Below are positions 31,427-31,961 of a DNA stretch of 31,961 bases, piece by piece. Position 1 is the stretch's first letter. Every line of letters begins with the position of its first letter. Source of the DNA: CAKSKB01 sp034186235 (lineage in GTDB: Bacteria; Bacillota; Clostridia; HGM11514); contig JAXGBA010000153.1 of the NCBI GenBank assembly GCA_034186235.1, positions 1 to 31,961 of the forward strand, in the 5' to 3' direction. Below the pieces are notes generated by a model that did no database searches, was not told the DNA's origin, and saw nothing but the letters and a program-made list of their open reading frames with translations. The translations under genes and the position numbers were made by a program.

Positions 31427-31961
31427 GACGGAACGCCCCGCATTGTGTATCACGGGACCGTATCGGATTTTAATATTTTTAACAAATCCTCCGGCGCTTT
31501 ATGTGAAGGTATTTATTTTTCCGAATACAAAGAATATGCTAAAGGGTTTACATATTCGAACGGTCAAAGTTCCGGAAAAATCGTTGAATGTTATATCGAC
31601 TGTAAAAATCCGTATTTTGTTGATTATCCGGATAATTATAATACCGATGAATTAAAAGCAAAAGGATATGATGCCGTATATCATAAAAATACAGGTATCA
31701 TTATGGTCTTTGAACCAAACCAAATCAAATCCGCAACGGACAACATCGGCACATTTGACACGGCTAATGATGATATCAGGTTTCAGGCCTCAAAAATTGT
31801 TTCCAAAAAGGAACAAATGAGAAAGGACGACCGGCTTCAACTTGACAAAGTTGTTATGCAGAAGCAGGCACCTTATATTGCAGACAATCTTCCTCTACCG
31901 AAGATGCAAGGTAATTATACAAATAACTATTATGTTATTTGGTATAATATTGACCATGGAA
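31427..31961 (+). pseudogene. ART-PolyVal-like ADP-ribosyltransferase domain, partial
   Basis: Open to the window edge in a third frame, with no start codon. It encodes DGTPRIVYHGTVSDFNIF, then GIYFSEYKEYAKGF, strands through KIVECYIDCKNPYFVDYP, and KGYDAVYHKNTGIIMVFEPN leading to QIKSATDNIGTFD and DIRFQASK. This run (YHGT, G-YFS, GYD, QIKSA-NIGTFD) is the hallmark of the ART-PolyVal family in phage polyvalent proteins. Candidate active residues are the His of YHGT and the Tyr of IYFS. It is separated from the preceding motif by a frameshift near 31419. Whether it rejoins an intact gene to the right is unknown. Confidence 0.65.

Larger units (their letters stand above)
25198..31961. mobile_element. 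Integrated element (prophage remnant or island) at ssrA, right end outside window
   Basis: From the ssrA end onward the housekeeping pattern stops. It is replaced by an integrase, a nuclease-like cargo gene, an ImmA peptidase, divergent CI/Cro-like regulators, tiny genes, and broken phage polyvalent-protein modules. Reading frames after 29.3 kb are heavily disrupted, so the element is at least partly decayed. No capsid, terminase, conjugation or replication genes are visible here. Prophage, satellite or ICE remnant cannot be told apart from this portion alone. Confidence 0.85.

Noticed and set aside
1..31961. CRISPR array or dispersed palindromic repeats
   Set aside because: No set of regularly spaced identical repeats was seen; the only repeats are terminators, operators, the 9-mer pair and the three linkers.

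Overview
The window looks like a chromosomal segment of a clostridial Firmicute. The gene content supports this: a RuvCAB operon followed by a wall amidase with copper-amine-oxidase-like stalk repeats, a c-di-AMP receptor DarA, HPr kinase, WhiA, a 2[4Fe-4S] clostridial ferredoxin and strong Shine-Dalgarno sequences throughout. Species cannot be fixed from the sequence alone.

Region 1 (1-2804, minus strand) holds argG then argH, the last two steps of arginine synthesis. Region 2 (2858-7536, plus) is ruvC-ruvA-ruvB, a secreted amidase and a secreted protein of unknown function. Region 3 (7603-11662) is darA-holB-ricT, a ferredoxin, a tRNA1(Val)-type methyltransferase and rsmI; the order resembles the B. 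subtilis yaaQ-holB-yaaT-yabB-rsmI block. Region 4 (11753-21082) is a PrsA-like foldase, then hprK, a ROK kinase, murB, rapZ, whiA and dnaE in tight succession. The yvcK gene that normally sits between rapZ and whiA is absent. Region 5 (21179-25197) is secG, rnr, smpB, a glycerophosphodiester phosphodiesterase and the tmRNA gene ssrA, so the ribosome-rescue pair SmpB/tmRNA and RNase R lie together.

Region 6 (about 25198 to beyond the right edge) is an integrated element, probably a decayed prophage or related island, inserted at the 3' end of ssrA. It has a tyrosine integrase pointing toward ssrA, a predicted HsdR_N-type nuclease, an ImmA/IrrE peptidase, a divergent CI/Cro-like switch with three related operators, two small proteins, and then a run of broken genes. 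The broken part contains an RNA polymerase alpha-CTD-like fragment with no start codon. It is followed by about 2.3 kb of what appears to be one or more large phage polyvalent proteins: a PBECR-like nuclease piece, a coiled-coil piece, an LPD3-like piece, a 'FFRAWFGDWR' piece and an ART-PolyVal-like ADP-ribosyltransferase piece. These are separated by frameshifts and nonsense codons. Three in-phase 37-bp linker repeats sit at the module borders.

The most interesting material is in region 6: the operator layout of the lysogeny switch, the cargo nuclease beside the integrase, and the linker-punctuated toxin-type modules. No CRISPR array, rRNA or ordinary tRNA gene was seen. Domain names in region 6 rest on recognised motifs only, with no database search.
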